Shown piece after piece: positions 17,914-26,942 of a DNA stretch of 64,000 bases. How positions within the stretch are numbered: position 1 is the first letter of the stretch; each line of letters begins with the position of its first letter. Where the stretch lies: positions 4,510,501 to 4,574,500 of the forward strand of contig NZ_PJMS01000001.1 of the NCBI RefSeq assembly GCF_002846555.1, given 5' to 3'. The notes beneath the pieces are model-generated. The model searched no databases. It was not told the DNA's origin and saw nothing but the letters and a program-made list of their open reading frames with translations. This stretch comes from Aquimarina sp. MAR_2010_214. GTDB lineage: Bacteria; Bacteroidota; Bacteroidia; Flavobacteriales; Flavobacteriaceae. The position numbers and the translations under genes are program-made.

Positions 17914-18599
17914 TACAATGTTTAGTTTTAGAAGATGAGCAATCCGCCCAAGAAATACTGAAGGCTTATATTGATAAAACTCCTTTTTTAAATTGTGTGG
18001 GAATCTATGAAAGCGGATTAGATGTTCCGCATGACCAACTCCAGCTTACGGATGTATTGTTTCTGGATATTCAATTACCAGAACTAAACGGATTATCTTT
18101 TCTAAAAACCCTCAACAATGCTCCTTTGGTGATTGTTACTTCCGCCTACCCAAGCTATGCAATTGCAGCCTTTGAAGAAGCCGTAACTGATTATTTGGTA
18201 AAACCCTTTTCTTACGAACGTTTTTATAAATCACTCACTCGCGCGCAAACCCTTTTGAATAATAGAAAACATGAAGGGAAAAATCAAGTTTTATTATATG
18301 CGGATAAAACGATATATAAGACAACTATTGAAGATATCCTTTTTCTAAAAGCAGAGGTCGATTATGTAAATGTAGTCGCTACCGGAAGAGAAGTACTTGT
18401 TCTGGATAGTCTTCAAAATTGGTCTGAAAAATTAAGCCAATTTAATTTCGTGAGAACTCACCGTTCTTACATTGTCAACTTAGACCAGGTAGAAAAGGTA
18501 TCGGGTAATCAAATTTTCATAAAGGAGAAGGTACTTCCTATCGGTAGGACCTACAAACAAGATTTTTTAAAAGCACTCAAGAGAACAGGACTTTTTTAA
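17910..18599 (+). CDS. LytTR-family response regulator
   Basis: A 229-residue protein with a receiver domain (phospho-acceptor Asp53 in LFLDIQLPELNG, conserved Thr/Ser in VIVTSAYPS, Lys in YLVKPFSYERF). A C-terminal LytTR DNA-binding domain follows (ILFLKAEVDYVNVVA, FNFVRTHRSYIVNLDQV). It is the cognate partner of the overlapping LytS-type kinase. By position it may control the barrel-protein/lipoprotein operon in which it lies. Confidence 0.92.
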   Translation: MIQCLVLEDEQSAQEILKAYIDKTPFLNCVGIYESGLDVPHDQLQLTDVLFLDIQLPELNGLSFLKTLNNAPLVIVTSAYPSYAIAAFEEAVTDYLVKPFSYERFYKSLTRAQTLLNNRKHEGKNQVLLYADKTIYKTTIEDILFLKAEVDYVNVVATGREVLVLDSLQNWSEKLSQFNFVRTHRSYIVNLDQVEKVSGNQIFIKEKVLPIGRTYKQDFLKALKRTGLF

Positions 18600-18723
18600 G
18601 TTCGTCCACAGTTGTCAACTTTCCATCTGCACTTACGGCTCTCATAACCACTCTAATGAAATTGAGCAGGGAATTACCTTATTTTTCATATTGAATTCAA
18701 TCATAAACAATTAAATTATTTAT

Positions 18724-19590
18724 ATGAGTATCCTTAAAAATGTAGTTTTAGCTACAATTACGGTTAGTATTTTCTCTTGTGAATCTCAAAAAACGGAACG
18801 AGAGATTGAAGATGAGTTTGTAGAAAAATATGCTCCGAAAGACCTGAAAACATATGGGTTCACATTACCCGTAGATTCAAAAGTAGCAGAAGTACACCAA
18901 CTTTTTAACGACTTAGAAAAAAACTTCTTTTTCTATGGCGATAAAAATGAATTTGAAAAAAAAGCTGCCAAAATAATGAAGTTAGACCCTTCTTATCCTA
19001 GTGGTTTTTTATTTGGAGGTTTTTATGAGCAAGACCCCGAAAAATATAAAGAAAAAGTCACCAAAGCCTATGAGCTATCCAAAAAATCAAGATTACAATC
19101 AGAACGGGATATTATACAGGCAGAGTATTATCTATTGGTTAAGGAAGACTACCTTAAAGCGCAAGAATACTTTCAAAAAGTAGTAGATATGTACCCAGAT
19201 AGTGCTGCGGCCATCTGGTCTTTAGGAATGTCATATTACTATAATAGCGAATTTGACAAGGCCTTAGAATGCTATAAAAAGAGTACAGAACTAATCCCTA
19301 ATTTACCTAAAGGATATGAGTTTATGTCTGTAATACATTACTCTAAGAAAGAGTATAAAAAAGCACTAAAGTATCTCGAAAAAGCAATACAATATGGTGC
19401 CAATCCTAAAAATGATTTTTACTATGCTGAATATGTAGCAATGGTTTATAACAGAAATAAAATGTATGAGAAAACTATAGATTATATTGAAACTGTGCGT
19501 ACCTACGGCAAGTTATACAAGAACAGTGAGATGTTAAAAAAAGTATCCGAAATTGCTACAAAAAAATTAGATTCTATCAAAGGGACGTAA
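18724..19590 (+). CDS. TPR-repeat lipoprotein
   Basis: A 288-residue protein with a lipoprotein signal ending at Cys19 (VSIFSCESQ). From about residue 90 it consists of tetratricopeptide repeats, seen as YFQKVVDMYPDSAAAIWSLGMSYYY, ALECYKKSTELIPNLPKGYEFMSVIHY and ALKYLEKAIQYGANPKNDFYY. TPRs bind other proteins, so a periplasmic or outer-membrane-attached scaffold is likely. It has its own upstream gap of 124 bases and could be a separate transcript. The partner is unknown. Confidence 0.8.
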   Translation: MSILKNVVLATITVSIFSCESQKTEREIEDEFVEKYAPKDLKTYGFTLPVDSKVAEVHQLFNDLEKNFFFYGDKNEFEKKAAKIMKLDPSYPSGFLFGGFYEQDPEKYKEKVTKAYELSKKSRLQSERDIIQAEYYLLVKEDYLKAQEYFQKVVDMYPDSAAAIWSLGMSYYYNSEFDKALECYKKSTELIPNLPKGYEFMSVIHYSKKEYKKALKYLEKAIQYGANPKNDFYYAEYVAMVYNRNKMYEKTIDYIETVRTYGKLYKNSEMLKKVSEIATKKLDSIKGT

Positions 19591-19645
19591 TTTTAGATAG
19601 TTAGATACCCCATATAATAAGGTCTTTTAAATAGCTTAGAGAACC

Positions 19646-19684
19646 TTTTTGCCTTTTTATAGTTGTCTTAACAAAAGGCAAAAA
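19646..19684. repeat. Perfect 12-bp inverted repeat
   Basis: TTTTTGCCTTTT (19646-19657) and AAAAGGCAAAAA (19673-19684) with a 15-base loop, between the TPR lipoprotein and the AraC-type regulator. In the plus direction the T run precedes the stem, which is unlike a classical terminator. Termination of minus-strand transcription or a leader structure are alternatives. Confidence 0.5.
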
Positions 19685-19748
19685 ATAACGGTGAAATTCA
19701 ATTTTTGTGTTCTGATAAGTTTATCTTTAAGGATAGCTTTTAAAAAAT

Positions 19749-20762
19749 ATGATAATCAAATTATTAATAGCAATTATAAGTGGTATTGGACTTGGAATAA
19801 GTTTATTCTTTGGAATTTATTTACTTAGAATTAAAAAAGTCCAGAACACAATATTAGGAATATTACTTATCGTGCTAACTTTAAGGATTACCAAATCCGT
19901 TTTTTATAATTATATAGAGCTTCCAATTTTTATTAAGAACCTTGGATTAGCTGCAAATTTGGCAGTAGGCCCTTTATTATACATCTATGGATATTCACTC
20001 TTCATTAAAACAAGAATCCAATTCAAGTCAGTAATATTTCATTTTATTCCTAGTTTTATTTATGTGATTTTTTGTGATCATATCCCTAATGAAATTAATA
20101 GTAATTTTTGGAAATTAAGTTATAGTTTCATCTTAGTACATTCATTTTCTTATGTAATAGCAAGCCTGTTTATCTCTCAAAAAAGACAAATTACAGTTAA
20201 CAAAAAAGTGAGAGAATGGTATATTCTATTGGTTTTGGCTCTTTGTTTAGTGTGGATAGTTTATGCTTTAATATTTATTAAGTTAATCCCCGTCTATTCT
20301 GCTGGTGTAGTTGCATTCTCAATCTTAATGTTTATTATTCTTTTTTTAGCTTTCGATAGAAAAGGAATATTTGACAAAAACTATAAAGAAAAATATCATA
20401 ATTCGAATATTACTATAGAAGATGGTGAGGTCCACCTAAACCGGATAAGAAAGTTAATAGAGGAGGATAATCTTTATTTAGATCCTGATTTAAAATTAGC
20501 ATCTTTATCTTCCAGGCTTAATTTATCTCCTAGAGATATTTCTATGATAATAAATAAACACGCCAACAAAAATTTTTCAAGTTTCATCAATGAATATAGA
20601 ATAAAAAAGGCAAAGGAGTTTCTAAGTACCAGTCATCCAAACACAAAAATTTTAGCTATTGCTTTAGATTCAGGTTTCAACAGTCTTTCTTCTTTTAATG
20701 TGGCATTCAAGTCATTTACACAATCTACACCATCTGAATATCGATTAAAAAATATTACCTGA
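19749..20762 (+). CDS. AraC-family transcriptional regulator with membrane N-terminal domain
   Basis: A 337-residue protein. The first 210 residues form six or seven membrane helices (LLIAIISGIGLGISLFFGIYL ... VVAFSILMFIILFLAF). The C-terminal 100 residues are an AraC/XylS DNA-binding domain (LKLASLSSRLNLSPRDISMII, INEYRIKKAKEFL, ILAIALDSGFNSLSSFNVAFK, QSTPSEYR). Membrane-tethered AraC regulators of this layout are frequent in flavobacteria. It may control the aminotransferase gene 91 bases downstream. The ligand or signal is not visible. Confidence 0.88.
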   Translation: MIIKLLIAIISGIGLGISLFFGIYLLRIKKVQNTILGILLIVLTLRITKSVFYNYIELPIFIKNLGLAANLAVGPLLYIYGYSLFIKTRIQFKSVIFHFIPSFIYVIFCDHIPNEINSNFWKLSYSFILVHSFSYVIASLFISQKRQITVNKKVREWYILLVLALCLVWIVYALIFIKLIPVYSAGVVAFSILMFIILFLAFDRKGIFDKNYKEKYHNSNITIEDGEVHLNRIRKLIEEDNLYLDPDLKLASLSSRLNLSPRDISMIINKHANKNFSSFINEYRIKKAKEFLSTSHPNTKILAIALDSGFNSLSSFNVAFKSFTQSTPSEYRLKNIT

Positions 20763-20853
20763 ATAGTTTCTTAATATTAAATCTCTATTGGATTCATGAA
20801 TTCGATAGACAGTATGCCAAATTTTTAGTTGATTTAGAAAAAACTTTAAAATT

Positions 20854-22005
20854 ATGGATACAATAAATAGAAGACAATGGTTAAAAAACTCTTTGGCAAC
20901 ATCTGCAGGTTTAAGTCTATTTCCCTTGAATGCTTTTTCTGAAATTAACGGAGACTATTATAGAACAGATCACGATAATAACAATAATGCTATAAGAAGG
21001 TTACTTTACAATGAAAATCATCTTGGTCCGAGCAAAAGTGTAGAAAATATAATTAAGCAAGTTATATTTCGTAGCAATCGATACTCAACTTTTTATGAAT
21101 ATGATGCAAAAGCCTTAAAACAATTGATAGCAAAGCAAGAAGGCTTGAAGCCCGAGAATGTGCTACTAGGTCATGGATCTTTTGAACCCTTAATATGGGC
21201 AGCAACTCATTTTGGAAGTAAAGGAGAACAAATAATTGTTCCCAGTCCAACATTTGACGTAATTGGGCTTTTTGCCAGAAAGATTGGAGCAAAAGTCACA
21301 CCAGTTGAAGTAGATTCAGATTTCAAAATGAATTTGACAGAAATGGAATCCAGAATTAGTTCTAAAACAAGTCTTTTAACTCTCTGTAATCCTAATAACC
21401 CGACAGGGACCGTCATAGAAACCGAAAGGTTAAAATCGTTTTGTAGGCTTGTATCTGATAAGACTACCGTACTTGTTGATGAAGCGTACATTCATTTTAT
21501 GAACTCCTGGCGAAATAAATCAATGGCACCTCTCATTGCAGAAGGAAAAAATGTTCTTGTTACTCGTACTTTCTCTAAGATATATGGTTTAGCGGGTTTA
21601 CGAATTGGTTTCATGTTAGGGCCAGAATCGCTTATAGCAGAAATGGAGAAAAAATTCACTTTAGGATTTCCTGGTAATATGCCTAATTCACTTAGCGTTG
21701 CATCCGCAATTACTTCATTAAAAGATGATGTCTTCTTAGAAACATCAAAGAATAACAATATCGAAACACGAAATGCATTTTGCAATGAACTTGAAAAACT
21801 TGGCTTCAATTACATTCGCAGTGAAGCTAACTTCGTATACTTTGATGTTAAAAACTTTAAAGCTTACAAAGAGCTTATGTTGAAGAATAAAATTTTGCTT
21901 GCCGGTGGTTGGCCAACGAAATCGAATTGGGCACGAGTAACTATGGGGTCTAAGGATGACATAAGTTTCTTATTTGATAAAATGAAAGGAAAGAAATGGT
22001 TATAA
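20854..22005 (+). CDS. Exported histidinol-phosphate-type (class I/II) aminotransferase
   Basis: A 383-residue PLP-dependent enzyme of the HisC-like branch. Motifs include the NPNNPTGT loop, VDEAYIHF with the cofactor-binding Asp/Tyr, and TFSKIYGLAGLRIG with Schiff-base Lys242. The N-terminus NRRQWLKNSLATSAGLSLFPL resembles a twin-arginine (Tat) export signal, so the enzyme may act in the periplasm, unlike biosynthetic HisC. The last codons (KGKKWL-stop) form one arm of a perfect 38-base palindrome. There are no his genes nearby, so a role in histidine synthesis is unlikely and the true substrate is open. Confidence 0.87.
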   Translation: MDTINRRQWLKNSLATSAGLSLFPLNAFSEINGDYYRTDHDNNNNAIRRLLYNENHLGPSKSVENIIKQVIFRSNRYSTFYEYDAKALKQLIAKQEGLKPENVLLGHGSFEPLIWAATHFGSKGEQIIVPSPTFDVIGLFARKIGAKVTPVEVDSDFKMNLTEMESRISSKTSLLTLCNPNNPTGTVIETERLKSFCRLVSDKTTVLVDEAYIHFMNSWRNKSMAPLIAEGKNVLVTRTFSKIYGLAGLRIGFMLGPESLIAEMEKKFTLGFPGNMPNSLSVASAITSLKDDVFLETSKNNNIETRNAFCNELEKLGFNYIRSEANFVYFDVKNFKAYKELMLKNKILLAGGWPTKSNWARVTMGSKDDISFLFDKMKGKKWL

Positions 22006-22021
22006 CCATTTCTTTCCTTTC
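21984..22021. terminator. Perfect 38-bp palindrome overlapping a stop codon
   Basis: Arms of 19 bases meet without a spacer (centre TTA|TAA at 22002/22003). The TAA stop of the aminotransferase lies inside the palindrome, and a T-rich stretch follows (ATTTTACTTTTTT). As RNA it gives a very stable hairpin that overlaps the end of the coding sequence, so it probably terminates transcription in both directions. Confidence 0.7.
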
Positions 22022-22394
22022 AGATTTTACTTTTTTGGATCGTGTCCAATATACTTGTTCTCAATATTTCCAATAATTCTAAAATATCTCAAAGTCTTGT
22101 TTGTTTTTGGTTTTCCAACCTAAATAACATTACATTAAAAGCAAACAAAAACTCTCATCATTAGCATATCTCCTATTCTACCTCCCATATTCATAAGGAA
22201 CTCATTCGCACTGCACCAATAAGCATTTAATTATCAGCGCTTCATATTATTTAAATTGAAATCAAACCAATTTTGAGTAAAAAATAAGGGTAAGAAATTC
22301 TTTAGTTTTAAATGTGATTGCTCTGATTTTAACAACTCCATAACTCACAAAATAACTTCCAAATTATATCTTTATTTTTTTGTAAAAGTTTGCT
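22006..22394. other. Intergenic region with dispersed repeat
   Basis: No gene. It contains the second half of the palindrome, the second copy of the dispersed repeat (22137-22198) and an AT-rich promoter region for the Crp/Fnr-type regulator at 22395. Confidence 0.55.
22137..22198. repeat. Dispersed imperfect repeat, copy 2
   Basis: Starts AAAAGCAAACAAAAACTCTC and aligns with 13279-13345 in the same orientation at roughly 80% identity by eye. Confidence 0.55.
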
Positions 22395-22991
22395 ATGCAA
22401 GAAGTAAGAAAATACCTAAATATGGTATCTCCCATATCCAAAAATTCATGGGATCAGATCAAAGAGATATTTATAGAAAGAACATATTACAAAGGAGAGT
22501 TTTTTGCAAAAACAGGGCGTGTAGAAAGTAAATTAGGAATTCTTCTGGATGGTGTTTTTAGGGCCTATATATCTAAAGATGATGGCTCTCAATATACCAA
22601 GACTTTTTTCACTCCAATCCATTTTAAAACTCCTATATCTTTTGTGGGAGCACTCTCATCTATGACCACTAGTACTATAAATCAGGTAAACATAGAAGCA
22701 TTGACCAAAGTAAAGTTGTTAGAAGGTAAATATGAAGATTGGTTAGATTTAATAAATAAAAATAGAGAAATTTCTGAATGGAGTCGAAAGCTTACAGAAC
22801 TTTTCTTCAGAGGGAAAGAACAAAATGAATTTGAATATTTCACCCTTCAGGCAGATAATAGGTATAAATTATTTAAGGAAAGATATCCAGAATTAGAAAA
22901 TTTAGTCAATCAATATCATATAGCACAATTCATTGGTATCACTCCCACCCAATTAAGTAGAATCAGGAAAAAAATTCTTCTGGATAAATGA
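22395..22991 (+). CDS. Crp/Fnr-family transcriptional regulator
   Basis: A 198-residue protein with an N-terminal cyclic-nucleotide-binding-type beta-barrel (YYKGEFFAKTGRVESKLGILLDGVFRAYI) and a C-terminal winged helix (YHIAQFIGITPTQLSRIRKKIL). The Arg/Ser pair that binds cAMP phosphate in Crp is not evident, so the ligand is unknown. Such proteins in Bacteroidetes often control nearby stress or detoxification genes. It precedes a small lipoprotein gene by 77 bases. A second regulator of the same family lies at 29657. Confidence 0.85.
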   Translation: MQEVRKYLNMVSPISKNSWDQIKEIFIERTYYKGEFFAKTGRVESKLGILLDGVFRAYISKDDGSQYTKTFFTPIHFKTPISFVGALSSMTTSTINQVNIEALTKVKLLEGKYEDWLDLINKNREISEWSRKLTELFFRGKEQNEFEYFTLQADNRYKLFKERYPELENLVNQYHIAQFIGITPTQLSRIRKKILLDK

Positions 22992-23068
22992 TTTCTTTAC
23001 ATATGTAGATAGAAAATAGATAAGCCAAGCTTAATTTTGAGGATCATTTCTAATAAACCCTATAAATT

Positions 23069-23353
23069 ATGAAAAAAGCTTTTACTCTATCCCTTCTTAT
23101 TTTATTGTTTACATCTTGTAGTAATGATGATGATAATCCCTCTAAAGATTGTTATGAATGTAAAAGAATCATTCAGACCAAAGATGCAGATGGTGTTCAG
23201 ATATTAAGGCAAGAAGATGAATTTAAATTATGTGACAAAACAAAAGAAGAAATATTGGATTATGAATTAAAAAACACCAAAACTGAAGAAACAGATAGCG
23301 GTGGAACACAAGAATTCTTTACTAGCTGTCAACTCTCACAATCACAAAAATAA
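23069..23353 (+). CDS. Small lipoprotein, unknown function
   Basis: A 94-residue protein with a lipoprotein signal (LLILLFTSC, Cys17) followed by SNDDDN, an acidic patch like the surface-export signal of flavobacterial lipoproteins. The mature part carries three further cysteines (CYECKR, KLCDK) and one near the end (TSCQL), which could pair. It is followed 12 bases later by another small secreted protein, so the two are probably co-transcribed. No function recognised. Confidence 0.7.
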   Translation: MKKAFTLSLLILLFTSCSNDDDNPSKDCYECKRIIQTKDADGVQILRQEDEFKLCDKTKEEILDYELKNTKTEETDSGGTQEFFTSCQLSQSQK

Positions 23354-23365
23354 AATCTAAAACAC

Positions 23366-23875
23366 ATGAAAATACTTAAGATAATATTGATTACCATTCT
23401 AATGGTATTGACAATAACGCCAAGTATGGCACAAAAAAAGAATCGTAAGAAAAAAAATAAAATCACTGTTCTTAAATTATATGAAGGACCCGAACTCCCT
23501 GCAGAACAACTAGTGCGTATTATAACCGTCAACGAGAAAAAAAAGTATGCCTATTTTATCGAAGTAGATGGTAACGATATACCAGGCAATAGTCTAATGA
23601 ATGGTGCAAAAGGAATTTTGCTTTTACCCGGGGAACACAAAATACAACTTAGGTTTGTTTCCAAAGGGCAGATTGCCATTCCGATAGAATCATTTGACCC
23701 TTTTTCTTTCGAAGCAGGAAAAGAATATCTGGTAAAATTTGAGTATATCCATGGAAAAGGAAGCTACCCTGGTAATTTAGAAAAAACTAGTATAAAGCTT
23801 TGGATTGAAGAAAAAGGAGAAGCGGGTGTATTAATGGAAAAAACTGTTAATGGATATGGTATCAGTATTAAATAA
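23366..23875 (+). CDS. Small secreted protein, unknown function
   Basis: A 169-residue protein with a signal peptide (ILKIILITILMVLTITPSMAQ) and a very basic stretch right after it (KKNRKKKNKI). The mature part is beta-rich with GILLLPGEHKIQLRF and EYLVKFEYIHGKGSYPGN, similar in style to small domains that report on surface polysaccharide or carboxypeptidase-like folds, but I cannot name a family. It follows the 94-residue lipoprotein closely. Confidence 0.65.
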   Translation: MKILKIILITILMVLTITPSMAQKKNRKKKNKITVLKLYEGPELPAEQLVRIITVNEKKKYAYFIEVDGNDIPGNSLMNGAKGILLLPGEHKIQLRFVSKGQIAIPIESFDPFSFEAGKEYLVKFEYIHGKGSYPGNLEKTSIKLWIEEKGEAGVLMEKTVNGYGISIK

Positions 23876-24149
23876 AAATCACTTTTACTTATTTTAATTT
23901 TCTTTATCTCACTAAATTACCCAAAAAATATAGTTTCTGTTTTAGTACTATAAAAAACGTATTGACCATATATCTGATGTAAGTACTAAAAATGGTAATA
24001 AACCCAAATTTAGCTCAAGTTTTGCTACTCCATATCTAAATTGATGTAAAAGTGATCATGACTTTTTGAAAGTAACAACCTCTATTTATTTAATAAGTTA
24101 CACTTTCTGTATTCTCAGGACTTTGGGTCGAGCCTTTCTAAACACAAAA

Positions 24150-24209
24150 TCATATAAATTCCTAAAACTATCAGAAACTTTAGGAATTTATATGATCTTC
24201 TAATTTTTA
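24150..24209. terminator. Perfect 17-bp inverted repeat followed by a T run
   Basis: Arms 24150-24166 and 24179-24195 enclose a 12-base loop. A T-rich stretch (CTTCTAATTTTT) follows. It fits a rho-independent terminator on the plus strand, although it lies 275 bases after the nearest plus-strand stop. Confidence 0.5.
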
Positions 24210-24300
24210 CATAGCTGCTGTTCTTGTAGCTCTACACTTCACCCAACACAAACCTTTGTCAAGTAAAGCTTTCTTAACTGTTATTACAATATTACATTAA

Positions 24301-24346
24301 TTAACCTAGGTGAATGCATTAGATATAATTCACATACATCTTTGTG
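24301..24346 (+). promoter_or_regulatory. Promoter/operator block shared with 30253-30300
   Basis: TTAACCTAGGTGAATGCAT at 24301-24319 is followed by TACATCTTTGT at 24335-24345. The block before the SnoaL/YceI operon has the same two elements with the same 34-base offset. TTTG near the end resembles the -7 element of Bacteroidetes promoters (TAnnTTTG), so the first element would lie around -33 and may be an operator as well. Confidence 0.5.
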
Positions 24347-24639
24347 CTTATAATTCAAAAACTATATAGGCATGATCCAAACAAAAAGATCTTTTTTAAA
24401 ACTGACCTCTTTTTAAAGAACATCTAAAGAAGTAAATAGCATGAAAAATTGATCTAGATCAATTTTTATTCATTGTGAATTTATCAGTTTTGCTTTCATC
24501 AAAGCCATTAAGAAATCTTTGAACCTTAACATCTTATTCATCATCAATTTATTTAACTCATAAAACGAACAAGTAGCAATATATAATCAATAGAAGTAAA
24601 CGTAATGCGTCATCTATGAATATATAAAATTCAACACCT

Positions 24640-26823
24640 ATGCTAAGCAAAAAAAAACATTTTAAAACCATTTACTATTTACTTATTCTAATCCTCTTAC
24701 AATGTTGTAGCAGTGATGATTCTAATAATTTGGTCGAAAAAGACACGACTCCTCCTTCGATCAATTCATTTACGATAAATAACGTATCTGGAAATAATAT
24801 AAATACTCCTATACTAATTAGTACTACTCTAGAGCTTGATATTGATATTACCGATGACTTGGGAGTAACTACTATTGAAATTTTTATAGATGCTATTAAA
24901 GTAGCTAATAATACCACTCCTCCATTTAATTTTAGCATAGATGTTTCTCAATACAATTCTGGGAATCATTCTGTAAGAATTAAGGCCTATGATGCTGCAG
25001 GAAACTTCTCTTCTACAAAAGATATAGCAATTATTATAGACAATACATTACCAGCTATTACTAATGTTTCAATTCGCAATGAATCAATACTTGCTGGCAA
25101 TATCAACATATTATCCTTTAAAGTTAGTGATGATAAAGATATAAGTAGTGTCGCAATATCTGTAGATAACGTTACTATTGCTACCATAACAGATAAGAAT
25201 TATAACGTAAACATAGCTACATCTAATCTAAATGATGGTAGACACAATATAGAGATTATTGCTTCTGATTCGAATAATAAAATCGCTAAACTGACGATTA
25301 GTTTTATTGCGGACAATACGGGCCCTAAAATCACTATAGATGCCATTAATGAAGGAGAAACAATATCCGAAATCATTCAGTTCGAACCTAAACTTAGTGA
25401 TGAATTTTCAGAAATAAATTCGTTGGAAGTTTTATACAGAAATGAACGTATTCATTTTTTTGAAAATGGTGCCATTACTGCTTTCAGTTTTAATCCAGAT
25501 GACTATACATCTGGAGATGGAAGATTTACATTTATTGCAAAAGATGCTTTGGATAATGTTAGTGAATTATCCATCAATACTAAAACAACACAAGTTCTTA
25601 TTCGTCTTAAAATTCCTCAGGATTATTTATCGACTAACATCATGAAATCTTGGGTATTTGCATCAAAATCAGACGGAAGCCCTATAAGTATAGTTAAAAT
25701 CGAATCAGGAATGACAGACATTGTACTATATGCTACAGAGAAAATTGATGACTCAGAAAATTTTATGATTACATTTTATGAAATTGAAAATAGCGGTTTT
25801 AATCGAATCTCCACTATTCAAAACCTAACGATAACCTCTCCAGGAACCTTGCACCTTGCTCCTCGTAATACATTTTCTGAAGAATCTGAAACAAGTTATA
25901 CCATGAATGGTTTTTCTGCAAACGACATCGTTAAATCCCAAGGAGTAGATTATAAGGGAATAAAAGCAAATGATAGATTTAAGCTAACACTAATGCGGCC
26001 TCAAAAAACAAATCAAATCTATTTCTATACATATGACAACAACGCTCCCGAGACAAGTTACCGTTATCAATTTTTAAACCGTCCAATTGGTAATAGTTTT
26101 GCGCTTAACAGTACTGCATTTGGCGATCAAAATGTAGTACTTAATAATTTTGTACTTCAGAGTTATTTTCCAGAAGTTGATTTGCAGCCTATACTTTCAA
26201 TTTTTGGGTATACCAATCAAAATGATTATTCTAATAACGTGTATCACGAATTATTTAACAGCGCTCTTACATCTAAAAACACTGATATCAACTCCTCTAT
26301 CTCTTATCCTCTTCATACTACTTTTGAGACATATAAGCACCGCCTTGTTTCTAAAGACTATATTACCGAACGAAAAGGTATACCTCTAACCAATTATAGC
26401 AAACCTAATTGGGATATCGATTATGATACATCTTCTGGTAATACTATAAAAATTGTCACAAGCGGAACTACACATAGTGTTGGTAGGTTATGGCTAAAAA
26501 ATGAATACTCGATCGAACCTTATTATGATTATAGCTGGACATTGGTTTATGATAGCCAGAAAAACAAAAGCGAAGTAATTATCCCTAAGTTTCCAGATGA
26601 ATTGAGTGACTTAAACTTTTACAAATTTAGTTTAGATCTTTTTTGGCAAACAGAACAATTAGAGCTTAGTCGTTATCAAAACATATCTAATTATAATGAC
26701 TATGTTAATAAGGTACTTAAGAACAATGTGAATTATGATAAGGTCTCAGATTTTGTAGAATCACTATATCATGTTCCTGATTTCAGAAAGTATCCTGTGT
26801 TTTTAAAGGACGTATTTAATTAA
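24640..26823 (+). CDS. Lipoprotein with bacterial Ig-like domains
   Basis: A 727-residue protein with a lipoprotein signal (LLILILLQCC, Cys22) and an acidic SSDDSN after it, suggesting surface display. Residues about 37-230 hold at least two Ig-like repeats of the pattern 'DDxGVTTIEIFIDAIKVANN...PFNFSIDVSQYNSGNHSVRIKAYDAAGN', and a third runs to about 310. The C-terminal 400 residues are of unknown fold with many aromatic residues. The protein probably binds a partner or a surface polymer. The following genes are also lipoproteins (LRR, metalloprotease). Confidence 0.75.
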   Translation: MLSKKKHFKTIYYLLILILLQCCSSDDSNNLVEKDTTPPSINSFTINNVSGNNINTPILISTTLELDIDITDDLGVTTIEIFIDAIKVANNTTPPFNFSIDVSQYNSGNHSVRIKAYDAAGNFSSTKDIAIIIDNTLPAITNVSIRNESILAGNINILSFKVSDDKDISSVAISVDNVTIATITDKNYNVNIATSNLNDGRHNIEIIASDSNNKIAKLTISFIADNTGPKITIDAINEGETISEIIQFEPKLSDEFSEINSLEVLYRNERIHFFENGAITAFSFNPDDYTSGDGRFTFIAKDALDNVSELSINTKTTQVLIRLKIPQDYLSTNIMKSWVFASKSDGSPISIVKIESGMTDIVLYATEKIDDSENFMITFYEIENSGFNRISTIQNLTITSPGTLHLAPRNTFSEESETSYTMNGFSANDIVKSQGVDYKGIKANDRFKLTLMRPQKTNQIYFYTYDNNAPETSYRYQFLNRPIGNSFALNSTAFGDQNVVLNNFVLQSYFPEVDLQPILSIFGYTNQNDYSNNVYHELFNSALTSKNTDINSSISYPLHTTFETYKHRLVSKDYITERKGIPLTNYSKPNWDIDYDTSSGNTIKIVTSGTTHSVGRLWLKNEYSIEPYYDYSWTLVYDSQKNKSEVIIPKFPDELSDLNFYKFSLDLFWQTEQLELSRYQNISNYNDYVNKVLKNNVNYDKVSDFVESLYHVPDFRKYPVFLKDVFN

Positions 26824-26942
26824 CAGAACTACTCATATTAATATAGATGAGTTGGAAATTATAATATCAATACTTAAAAAAGTTAATGGAATAATTCGGT
26901 CACATAGTAGTAGCACTATTGTCCAAAAAATAAAAACGCTTA

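Larger units (their letters stand above)
23876..24639. other. Long non-coding region with inverted repeat and a promoter-like motif
   Basis: No gene is supported in 764 bases. It holds a perfect 17-bp inverted repeat (24150-24195) and, further on, a promoter-like block at 24301-24346 that matches the one before the operon at 30323. A short frame after that block (from 24372, starting MIQTKRS) ends after 14 codons and may be the relic of a gene once driven by that promoter. Confidence 0.5.
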
